Shown one piece after another: positions 33,904-46,000 of a stretch of 64,000 bases of DNA. The notes under the pieces are model-generated. The model was not told where the DNA came from. It saw only the letters and a list, made by a program, of their open reading frames with translations, and did no database searches. How positions within the stretch are numbered: position 1 is the stretch's first letter; each line of letters opens with the position of its first letter. The DNA comes from Undaria pinnatifida. Its lineage: Eukaryota; Sar; Phaeophyceae; Laminariales; Alariaceae. The stretch lies in the NCBI GenBank assembly GCA_012845835.1, contig JABAKD010000025.1, forward strand, positions 2,887,153 to 2,951,152. The letters are read 5' to 3'. A program made the position numbers and the translations under genes.

Positions 33904-34022
33904 CTCCTTGATCTTCTTGGCGTGCGCCAAAAATCCCAAAACGATGTCGTTCCTCGTGCAGTGGGTCACCACCAGCGGGTCCGACGGTGCGGACTCCAAC
34001 TTCTCCAGGAACACGCGCAGGC
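33904..34022 (-). CDS. BioD-like gene, DRTGG-domain exon
   Basis: Acceptor TGTTGACAG|GC CTG CGC and donor AAGGAG|GTAAGG; two bases plus 39 codons. Encodes LRVFLEKLESAPSDPLVVTH and CTRNDIVLGFLAHAKKIKE, matching the DRTGG segment in which an R-x-D-I motif starts a helix. The TGG-containing C-terminal part must lie in a later exon. Confidence 0.82.
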
Positions 34023-37000
34023 CTGTCAACAAACAAATGACACAAGTATGCTAAATTCAGAACAAAACAAAGCAAACAAAAACAGAGTAAAGTACACCAC
34101 AACGAAACAACCAAACCAACAGAAAACAATTAAAATAGAAGAAGAGGAGACGGGAGGCATACGAGAAGCAGGGGGGAAGGAAACAACAGAGAAAAAAAAA
34201 AACTGAACCAAACCAAATCAAACGCAACAAAACTGAAACAAACCAAAACAAACCAATCAAAACAGAAGAGGAGGGAGGCGTGCGAGTAGCTGGGAGGAAA
34301 ATAAAACAACGTTCAGAAAGCGATCCCACCACTTCTGCAAAAGCCGTCCAACTCTCTTGTAGCTCCAACCTCCACCCCGACCTTTTGCTGTGATTGTGCG
34401 ATCGAAGGGGAGAATATATCAGCGCCAACACTTGAGTAACATCCACCATCACCACCACCGCCAACAACACCACTGTCACCACCAAAATCAACCCCAACAC
34501 GAACCAGCACAACAACAAAAATACCAACATAATAGCAACAACAGCTGTAGCAGCAATGATAACACCACCAACACCAACATTACTGCCACCGCCAACAACA
34601 ACGTAAAATCACACCACCAACACCAATACAAACACCCCACCAACACCAACATTACTGCCACCGCCAACAACAACGTAAAATCACGCCACCAACACCAATA
34701 CAAACACCACCACCACCAACAACAACGTCACCACACAACCAACAACACCAACACCAACCACCACCAACAACCCCCTCCCCCAAGGGCAACACCAACAGCA
34801 ACACCAACAGCACCAACAACACCACCACACCAACACCAACTCCACCACCACCACCAACACCAACATCGCCCCTAACACCACCACCAACAACGACACCCCC
34901 AACAGCAACTTCATCATCAACAGCATCAGTACAGCACCACCACCGAGCAACAACACCAACACCATAATCTACACCACTACAACTACCACCACGACCGCAA
35001 AGTGCATGCCTCACCCGTGGCAGCCATGAACGCCACCACCACCACCAACACCACCACCAATACCACCACCGCCAAACAATACCAACACCACCACCACCAT
35101 CAAGTACTTGACTCTCCGGTAGAAGGCATGAGCACCACCACCACCAACACCACCACCAACACCACACCACCACCATCACCAAGTAAAGTGCGAGTCTCGA
35201 TAGTGCCTGTTGAGTAGTGCCTATAGCCGGCACAGTGCCGATGAAATCGCTTGGCACGATTCGAACCCGCTATACCAAGGTAATATTAGCAGTATCGGTA
35301 CTATACTAAATAGTGCCGGTGTCCGGTATAGTGCCGGTGTCCGGTATATTGCCGGTATTATAGGCTGGCACATACCGGCACAATAGGGAGGGCTACACTA
35401 TACTTGACTCACCTGTAGCCGCCATGAGCGTGTGCCTGACGCTGTAGTGTGGGTGTCGTCGGTTGCCGAAGCCCGCCAAGAGTTTAGTTTTGAAAATCTT
35501 CTCAAGATCGATCAGCGCAGGCCTCGCCAGGTAAGGTTCGTCAGGCACCACTGCTAGCAAAGGCACGTTCCAACTGCGGCCAAACGGCGACCCGACCCGA
35601 GATAAGACGAATCGAGAAGGCAAAAAATGTAGTGTAAGACAAGGCAAGACAAGATGGTGTCAGACATGGCAGGCAAACGGACAAGGTAGCACAAAATGGT
35701 GAGACACAGAAAAGCCGTCCAACCCACAAATTTCACTAGAGGCGAGGTTTCCAGCAGCGGGTAGAATAAAGCAAGAACGACAACGATGGGTATTCGTACC
35801 TCTTCAGAAGCTTCCCGAAGTACTCCGTCAACATGTCCAGCTTTTCAGGCACCACCTTCGCAGCAGCAGCAGCAATAGAATCATCATCATCATCATCAGC
35901 AGCAGCAGCAGCACGCACGCACGCACGCACCACGCAAACTATTAATACTTGAATATATATTCGGACCATTCTCGCCGAGTAAAAGGCTACAGTTAAAGAC
36001 AAGACACACCAGGGGCAGACACATGCAACACACAAAACGCACACAGTACACACAGCACATAAGCGCGCACACACAACACAGCCCAAATCAAGTTCACAGA
36101 ACACAACCTAAATAATGGAAACACCCACGGCACGCTCAACACACCCACGCATCTAACCAACAGCACCCAAGTTATGGACACACGCAAAAAACACAAAAGC
36201 ACGGCAACGCATATACGCAGCAGCAAAAAACAACACACAACGCCCCACAACTAACGGGAACACCCAAACAAAAACCGACACACAATGAACGACATAACAC
36301 CACAAATCATTGATACACACAATACACAAGCACACCAAAACACACCACACACGCAACACACGACACGCACAACATACGAACACACAAATAATATACAATG
36401 GGCACAACAATACAAATATGGACACGCAAAAATAGTGATACGTAACATTGACACACAAAACAAAGAAGTAGACAAACACACAATAGACAAAGAAAAACTC
36501 TGAAACACAAAAGACACAACGCACACTAACAATCGATACACAAGAAAAAAAAAATAAAGACACACTTCAATGATAATGGACGCACAAAAATAGAAACATT
36601 TGACATAAAACACAACTCATGGACAAAACACACACACAAAACTGTGGACACGCACCGACAAACCTTAGCGAGAACGACCCCCTTGGCTTTGATGCCGTGC
36701 TTTTCGCATACACATTCCTCGGGTTAGCTCAAATATCAGCAGGCACACAGAATTAGACACAATGACACAAGACAGAAATACACAAAACAGAAATCATGGA
36801 CAAAACGCATAAACTATGGACACACATCCACGTGTCATATTTATATATATATATATATACCTTATTGAGAACGACCCCTTTGACTCCGATCCCGTACTTC
36901 TCGCAGATCCCTCTGTTTAGCTCCAGCTCGTCATATGCCGAACCCAGCCCGCCGTTAGCCACCAAGATCATGTCCGCGTTCAAAGCCTTGGCTACCTGTT

Positions 37001-40000
37001 TCATAGCGACGCGTGCCGCCGCGGGGAGGAGGAAGCGGGGGGGGGGGGAGAGGGAGGGAGGGGGGGGGGGGGGCAGAAAAAGGCATCCCGTTACACAATT
37101 GTTCGTTTAAAATTACGAGTAAAACAAAGTACAATAACAGGTAGTAGTACAGCAGCACAGAGTAACGCAGCAGTACGACGTACAGCAGTACTGCTGCTGT
37201 CGCTCTACATCAATCCGATTGCATGTAACATATGCACCAGGGCATGACATGTGAAGATAACACAAAATGCAATCGTTTAGCCAATATTTACAACCTTTCA
37301 TTTCCCGGCGTGGCACGTGGCGGGTACTCGTAGCCAATTCTCTGCCCATGCGTTTGGGCTGGGTACTGGCAGCTCCAGCCAGGAAAAAGGCAGCCAGGAA
37401 ACTGAATGCTGTTGGGTTTCCATTGAATTTTGGGGTGTTTCGGTATGGTAAGGACGTACGCAAGTCGCCCATGTACTGCCATCGTGGCAGTTGCCCCAGC
37501 CAGAAAATATCAGGACGTTTCACGAGACGGATCGGGCCATGGTGACCTAGCTGGACCCGTGATACACACACCAGGTATGAAACACTTCTGACCCGGCTCC
37601 CGACTCGGTCCTTGAGATTTCGAACACCTGCTGACCCCATCCGACTCGCCCCGCGATTTTTGTAAACCTCCTGACCCGGGCCGCGACTTCATTAAACCCC
37701 TTGACCCGACCCTCGGGCCAGATTATGGCGCCCGTGAACAGCCCTGGAAATTATTTATTACCAGTAGAGGTCCTGGCCCAGCCCTACCACTGTCCAACCA
37801 AATATCACAGACGAACTGTACCTGGTAATACCTACCGGTACCAGGTAACTTGGTAGCTTGGTATCAATATATCACCACGGCACATTGCCTTAGTTATCGT
37901 TGTACTTTTGCTGACCGGGCCCGGCTGGTACATCCCCAGCCTCTCAGACCTCCCGCTTGAATACCGGCTTCTTCCATTTTACTTTTGCGGAACGCTCCAG
38001 CTTCTCTTTGATTTCTTCCTTCACATTTTTTTCCTTCGTTTTTTCGGTTATTTCTTGATTTTTCAACCGTTTCTTTCCTTCAAACTTGGTTTCAGCCAAC
38101 TCCGTTGTTTTTTCGTTCCTCGTTATCCTTTTGATATTTGTTGTTTGTGGAAGTTGCTCAAGAAGCATAATCACACCCGGTCTCAGCTGAGCTCAGCTTG
38201 GCTCATCAGCTCAGCTTGGTTCATCAGCTCAGCTTGGTTCATCAGCTCAGCTCAGCAGCGCAGCGAAGCGTGACACCGGTCAGAACGTGACGTCGTCAGC
38301 AAGCACACAGCACAACACAGGACAATCAGCCCTGCACAAGTAGCTCTTGGCATAATCAAATCGCTAGTTGCACCAAGTCATTGGGTCTGTTCTCTCTGCT
38401 CACTTCACATTTTTTTTGTATTCTTCCTTGCGCGAACGTGGCGGGCGGGGTCAGCCGCCCGCGGAGCGGAGCCCTTGTAGAGATACTCGTACAGCAGTGG
38501 TGGTACATATGATAAAATCACTTTTCACATACCTGTACAAGTAGTCTATGTTTGTTTTTTTTCACACTTCTTTCCAGTTTCTAGACAAGCCGTGGTCACA
38601 GGCGTCGTCCCTTCCCCCGGTTCTTGCCTTCAATTTTTATCGCGCATATCATAGGGTTCAGCAATGCCACTGTTCGTTGATGTTTCATCGAGTATTGCGA
38701 ACTCACGCTCTCGCGCTTCCCGCAAATCAATTTGTGCACAAGACAAAGTCCCTACGAATTTATACGAGTACGCACTCGGGAGGACTCGGAGTCACGAAAC
38801 TGATCTATACCAGGCTCGAGGACAACATGATAGGGCGACCGGTCCATTAGGGTATAAAAAGGTAACAATTACCAACAAAAAGACAAAAAAATGTTGCTTA
38901 CCAGGTACGATATACCAGAAGGTACTCTGTAGTATGTTTTGATATGCCTGTTGTGTCTTCCTGACAAAACAGGAAATACTAATAAAAAAGAAAAAGAAAA
39001 GAGACAGGAAAAAAGAGCGAAAAAACAGTGCGGAAAAAAACTAATACAAGTACGTACGAGTAATCAAAACAAGAACGAAAAAAATGGAGGATAAAAAGAA
39101 AAAGACGATACGTAAAGGAAGGACAAAAAAAAAAAGGACACGCAAAAAAAAAAGGGACACGCAAAAAAAAATGGCATGCCAGGTTTCGATCCTGGGTCCT
39201 CGAGGTTATGAGCCTCGCACGCTACCTCTGCGCCACATGCCAACCATGAACACAGAGGGAAATTTTGGGCTTATATAAAAAGAAGCAGCTCCGAACCAGG
39301 TGTAATACGGTCTCAAGTCGCGCAACACGCACGTATCATACTGTTGTATGTGTTGCATAAACAAGGTTCCCCTTTGGACGAAGGGTGTCGCACGCTATCT
39401 CTGCGCCACATGCCAGCCTTGAACACAGAGGAAAAATTTGGGCTTCCATAAAAAGAAGCAACTCTGTACCAGGTACAATATGGTTTGAAGTCGCGCAACA
39501 CGGCACGTATCATGTGTGTCGTATAAACCCTGGTACAAGCTACGCTGTGGTTCCAAGGGGAGTCGCCGACCTATATCCCAATGTCGCCTTTAGTCAGTTC
39601 CTAGGGTCTGCTAGTATGACATTTCTTATTCTCTTTCCTTTCCTTGCTTCCTCTTGTCCTGTCTTTTCTTGCTTTTCTTGTCTTTTCTTTTCTTTCCGTT
39701 CCTTTCTTGTTTTTTCGCTTCCTTGTCTTTTCGTTCCTTTCCTTTATCTTCTTTTTTTTCTTTGTTTCGTTTTTCCAATTGACTTTCGTCTGTCGTGCGT
39801 ATGCGTAGTGATAGGTACTACGTGCAATATATACGTGGTAGGCTTTCTTGGGTGGCAAGCGGTATAGTCGGTTTGTCCAGGCGCGAGTAGTGAGACGTAT
39901 GCACCAGTACGGACCTGGCACATCGTAGCCGGTCGCCCCGGTGGCGTATTGCGCCTGTCGCCCCGGTGGCGTATCAGGTTATCCTCGAGCCTGGTATAGG

Positions 40001-43000
40001 TCAGTTTCGTGAGTTCGAGCCCCGCCGAGTGCGTACTCGTATAGATTCGTTGGGACTTTTTCTTGCGCACAATTTGACTTGCGGACAGCGCGAGAGCGTG
40101 AGTTAGCAACACTCGATGAACAATCGACGAGCAGTGGGATTGCTGAACCCTATGCGCGATAAAAATTGAAGGCAAGAACCGGGGGGGAGAAGGGACGACA
40201 CCTGTGACCACGGCTTGTCCAGAAGCTGGAAAGTAGAAGTGCGAGAGGATCAGGTTATCCTCGAGCCTGGTGTAGGTCGGTTTCGTGAGTTCGAGCCCCG
40301 CCGAGTGCATACTCGTATAAATTCGTTGGGACTTTTTCTTGTGCACGAATTGACTTGCGGAAAGCGCGAGAGCGTGAGTTACAAGTAGCAACACTCGATG
40401 GAAAATCGACGAGCAGTGGGATTGCTGAACCCTATGCGCGATAAAAAAATTGAAGACAAGAACCGGGGGGAAGAAGGGACGACACCTGTGACCACAGCTT
40501 GTCCAGAAGCTGGAAAGTAAAAGTGTGAGAAAAAAAAAAAAAAGAAAGAAGAAGGCTAACTCCCGATTTCACTTTTATATGTTTCTGGTGGAGGCATGAA
40601 TTGCGTCAGCTGTGATATATGCGTGTACCACCTTTGATTTGTTTGTGCTTTCTCCCTGGGGTATTCCTCAGCTCCAGAGTGACTGGAGCCTGTCCTGTGA
40701 CCACGGACTTGATTATGCGAGTTAATGTGAGAACAACAACAACAACAACAATCCTTGATGAGGACATACACCGAATAAGGGCCGTTCTTATCGGAGACCT
40801 TTGGTTGTCTTAAATTTCCTAAATTTCCTAAATTTCCATTTTTGTGAAAAGTGTCTTAAAATACGGAGGCATTTTGTCATAATTTGTGAAATTCGTCAGC
40901 CCAACAAAATATGGAAAAGTTAACAATCTCAGATTAGGAAATCCTGCCGTCGATTTTTTTTTTTTTTTTTTTAGATCCTCCTGGGGATCCGGGTAAAAAA
41001 AGCTTAAGCTCCATACATTTTTTTTTTTTTTTTTTTTATCCTCCGGCGGATGGGGAAAAATAAAGCTTTAGCTCACCACACTTCCGCGTATTTTCATACG
41101 CGTCGTGTGTCGATTTAACTCAGTTGCTTTCGCAGCCCAACGCTAGCTGGCGCACCCTTCGAATCCCATTAGACTTTCGTTTGTGTACCAGTTTTCGTCC
41201 ATCTGCAGAACGCAGACTTTGTGTCAACCTCGCCCCTCCGGTTTAGTCAACACTATGAACTTGCCGGCCTTCTTTGGCTGATCCCTATACGGTTCAACCA
41301 AGAAGGTGAGATAGCCACCCGGGAATCGACAGCTCTTTTTGCTCTGTCTTTACCCTGGGTAGTGCGGGATTTGCCTGCGCCTGTTCATTTTTGACTCCTT
41401 CGACTTTCCACATTTCGAAGGCAGTGCTCCGACAAGCGCCGTGGCTCAACGCTGGGACCATCGGGTAGCTTTAAACATTGACCAGGGTGGTCCAAAATTA
41501 TGGCCGATGGAAGGAAGCGGCCTGGGCCTCCGGAGCACTCATCCTCGAGTCGGACGAAACAACGATTCAGCCTTCCCAATTATCCAGACATGAGGCGTAA
41601 AAACATGAAGAAGGCTATCGCTGGTGTCCTCGTCGTGCTCGGCATGTTCCTGACACCAGGGGCTGCTGTCGCGGGATTGCACGAATCTACTTGGCCTGGG
41701 TGCTTTCCTCTGCGGTCATCCGGGATGTTCGCTCATGTTTGCTGTGTGACGACGCGCGTGACTGCTGGTGTGGGTGGTGGCGGTCTTGCTTTATGGCTCG
41801 GCTTTCAAAAATCAAACAATCTTTCAGTAGGGGTGCACGGGGCCAAGCAAAAGAAAATAAAAAGAAATTTCGGGGGTCTAGTTGCGAGTCTGCCACCAGA
41901 ACGACATGTCACGTGGATTTTCGACGGTCGACAGTACTACAAACGACTTCCGATACACCCACCGAAGCGCGGACTACTGGCCAATTGCGCGATCGGCAGC
42001 TGGCCGTGGTTGTCACGTGTCTCTGTGTTGGGGGCCCCTGTGCCCTGCCTCTTGTTCGCTCTTGTTTATGTAAAACCTGCGGTGTGCTCGATGGTCTCGC
42101 GGCAGCAGCACACCAGAACGTCCGCTCGTGCGACGTATCATTCTTACAGGAAATGTACCTGGTAATGTTTTTTTCTTTGTTTATATGAACATAAAACGGT
42201 CGTTATGTATTGGACAGAGTGATGCGAGTACGACTAAACTTGCACACCCGGACGGATCAGCTCACAGTAGCTCGAGCTAGCTCTTTTCGACGGTAGCTCA
42301 CCGGTGAGCTACGGGAGCTACATGATCCGCACATGTTTTCCAGGCTTGAGCTACAGAAGGTAACTCATCTGCACATGTTTTGGGACGGTGAGCTATAGCC
42401 GGTAGCTCATCCGCACATGTTTTTAATGCTTGAGCTATAGGAGCTACATTATCCGCACATGTTTTCAATGCTTGAGCTATAGGCGGTAGCTCATCTGCAC
42501 ATGTTTTCAAAGGATGAGCTATAGTCGATAGCTCATCTGCACATGTTTTCGAAGCTTGAACTATAGACGTACTAAAGACGTAGCTTATCTGCACATATTT
42601 TCGACGCTTGAGCAATAGAGGATAGCTCATCTGCACATGTTTTGAGGTCGTGAGCTATAAGAGCTACATGAGCTTGCGCATGAGCTGCTGAAAATCACAG
42701 GTGCGAGCACATACACACCACACCATGACAACACAAACATCCATATATTTCTTACATGCGAGATCGGAGTTTTTTCTGTTCTTAATATGCCACAGAGACC
42801 AGAGTACCGGTAGATTGTTTTTTTCGGCACAACCATAATCATCAACCATAACCACGCCCTTGCTCCACCCGACCAAGTACACCTCAACTCAACTCAATCG
42901 AGGCACCTGCCACCCACAAACAAACAAGAGCTCGCACGCATACACATACAACACCGCACAACGTGCCTAGCATGGCCACCACCCGGGGAAGCAGCTCTAA

Positions 43001-46000
43001 CGGTGTTAGATCGGTTCCACGCCGGAGGCAATCAATGTGGATTATGAAGACAACTACCAAACCCAGGCTCTCTGTGCCGGCGTCTTCTGCCGTCCTGGAG
43101 AGGGACTTCAGTACGGTGGCGCGTCTCATTACGGGTTCCCTGAGAAGCCTATCCGCGGCTTACGCGGAGATGGTCATGTTCCTCAACGGCAACATCGACC
43201 ATATTCCAATTGAAATGCCGGCTCTCTCAACTGAGCAGGCGCTCCCGGCGGTACCTCGCCGTCTTTCCAACCCGACGGCGGAGGTGGCCGCCCTTTCTGC
43301 GGGCGAGGCGGGGTTTGCGGGCGAAGCGGGCGTGGACGCCGCCCGCGACGAGTACGCAGGGGAGGCGGAGTCTTCGGGCGAAGAAGGCGTTAACGCCGGC
43401 TACGGCGACTCCGCAGGGGAAGGCTCAGGCTAGAATCCTTGGGGATGAATGGGGGGCAGCGGTAGATCTTCTGTGCTGTCGTGTCTCTGCTTGTTCGTTT
43501 CTTTTTTGCTTTTTTTATGGGCGATGCAGACGTTTTTTTTCTTTCTGCCTCTTGCTTTTTTTTGTTTTTTTTCACCTTGTAGGCTACGCGAAGCCGTGTT
43601 GGAGGGATGGGGATGCACGGATTTCAAACGTTGTGTGTCAATATGGCCGCATTGACTACTGCTGTTATGTGTCCAATGAAGTCAAATGCTAATGCCGTGA
43701 ATATGCGTAAGAAGTACGATCTTAATATCAATATACCAGTTATTCATAACAGCTACAGTACACCAGGTATACTTTTTTTGACGTTGAAAGGGAGTACGAT
43801 ACTGTCGCACGTACCAACGTTGAAGTTTCGCCTGGATGGTGAGCTGTATAACCTACATTCGCACTCGTCTCGGAGGCCAGGTTTGTTCATGTACACATCT
43901 AAGCACCTGTATGTTCTTCCCTGAAAGAACTACAATGAGCTACGTACATGAGCTAGCTCATGGGGTGAGCTATAAAGGATAGCTCATCTGCGCATGTTTT
44001 GAACGCTTGAGCTATAGACGATAGCTCATCTGCACACGTTTTCCCGCCTTGAGCTATAGACGGTAGCTCATCTGCACATATTTTCAAAGCTTGAGCTATA
44101 CAGGATAGCTCATCCGCACATATTGTACCAAGGTGAGCTATAAGAGCTACATGAACTAGCTCATTGGTCCCGGAATGAGCTATAGGAGCTACATGATCCG
44201 CACATGTTTTCAATGCTTGAGCTATAGGCGATAGCTCATCCGCACATGTTTTGGATGGGTGAGCTATCATCGATAGCTCATCCGTACATGTTTGCCCAGG
44301 ATGAGCTATAGGAGCTACATGATCTGCACATGTTTTCAATGCTTGAGCTATAGGAGCTACATGATCCGCACATGTTTTCAATGCTTGAGCTATAGGCGAT
44401 AGCTCATCTGCACATGTTTTGGATCGGTGAGCTATCATCGATAGCTCATCCGTACATGTTTGCCCAGGATGAGCTATAGGAGCTACATGATCTGCACATG
44501 TTTTCAATGCTTGAGCTACAGGCGATAGCTCATCTGCACATGTTTTGAGCGCGTGAGCTATACACGATGGATGAGCTAGCTCATGAGCTGTCCGGGGTGT
44601 GTCAACTTGCAACGGCACTCGTACTGCACTTTGAGCTATCTGCTGTGGTTCTGGTTGCTACTGGTTGCTGCAGTATGTACTAGAAGTTTCGCCCTACGGC
44701 TGCTACTGCTACACCTGCTGTTGTGTGTTTGCCAATGTCGTCGGTTGGCGTTCATGCTTGTCGTACATACTGCTGTTCTCACCCCGTACGCACGGGTTTC
44801 CTCGCACCTCAAACGCACGACGACGAGCAAAAACAGAAGGAAGGTGACATGAAATGACATGGGCTATGGCCACAGAGAAGCGAGCACAGCGGAATAATTC
44901 GCTGCGGATCAACCGCACTCGTCCATGCCTGCAGCAGAGGCTGTCTGAGTGTCAGCGGTCGTGCCAAAGCTAGCGCCAAAGGCCGAAGAGACGGCTCTAC
45001 TGCCTGTTTTTGTCTCGAGATTCTGTTACGTGAAAATATCATGTTTTCGGAGTTTTTTTGTCATGAAACGCCTTGCCGTCGGTAATTTGCGTCACGAAGT
45101 TGTTGGATATCGTCGGTAATTTGTGTTCACATTTTTGGTGCACCCACACTAAAAAATTGCCATTCCCAGGATCCCAGGAAAAAAGACAAACAAACCCGCG
45201 CTCGATAATAACGCAGACCTTTTTTCATGGAAATCCTGGAAACAATAGAGGATATTTAGGAAATTCACATCTCCGATAAGAACGGCCCTAATACGCGCGA
45301 TCGCAGTATCCCACACAGCTTGCAAAGATGAGCTTCGACAAAAATCTTCGATCGCACACAGCTGGAGTGTATTCTTATTTGTATAATAAACAAGGTTCCC
45401 CTTTCGACGAAGGGTGACGCAACGATGCTGATTCCGCACCCCCGTACGTTTGACCGCACCCTTACGGTAATAATGCATGGAGCTATAATATGGGTTTTAT
45501 AGTTTCCGCGCACAGACTGACTAACATCACCCTGTTGACCGTGATTGCTACACTGTAGTTCCAAGGGGAGTCGCCGACCTATATCCTCAATGAGGACACA
45601 CAACCCGTAATACGCGCGATCGGAGTATTGCACACAGCTTGCCAAGATGAGTTTCGACAACATCTTCGATCTCACAGAGTCTGGAGTGTATTTTATTTAT
45701 ATAATATGTACTTATACATATACTTCAACGTAAATGGTTTGGGTTTATTGAAATGACGGCACAGGGATGTTTGTCACGTTTCAGAAAAAAACTGTTTTTG
45801 GTCATTGTGCTCAGCACATTTGACTCGTACAGCAGTACAGCATTCCACCACTACTACAGCTGTCACTACTCACAGCAGTAGCAGCCGCCCCCATTTGATA
45901 TTTATACTGCTTCGCTGTTCGTAGCCTGAACAAAAAACAACCTGCCCGCGTCACAAAAACATACCTGGTACATGAAATTTTAGCTGGAAAATTTCAGCAA

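Larger units (their letters stand above)
42243..44601 (+). mobile_element. hAT-superfamily DNA transposon remnant with subterminal arrays
   Basis: Left end CACACCCGGACGGATCAGCT; the right end read in reverse is CACACCCCGGACAGCTCATG. The 8-bp flanks TAAACTTG (42235-42242) and TCAACTTG (44602-44609) agree in 7 of 8 bases, the hAT target-site length. Inside, two arrays of about 45 bp units flank a transposase C-terminal fragment. Most of the transposase is missing. Confidence 0.8.

Noticed and set aside
35232-35320. Possible tRNA on the minus strand (GGGTTCGAATC B box)
   Set aside because: The B-box-like element is good but the acceptor and T stems do not pair properly; at best a tRNA-like repeat fragment.
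41500-42165. 221-residue plus-strand frame
   Set aside because: No recognisable domain; overlapping frames on both strands are equally open and it abuts the hAT element. Left unassigned.
42298-44590. CRISPR-like regular repeats of about 45 bp
   Set aside because: Units are contiguous without unique spacers, degenerate, dyad-symmetric and lie inside a hAT element in a eukaryotic intron.
43953-44618. 221-residue minus-strand frame with KTCADELSPIAQAL repeats
   Set aside because: Translation of the hAT subterminal array, whose period is close to a multiple of three.
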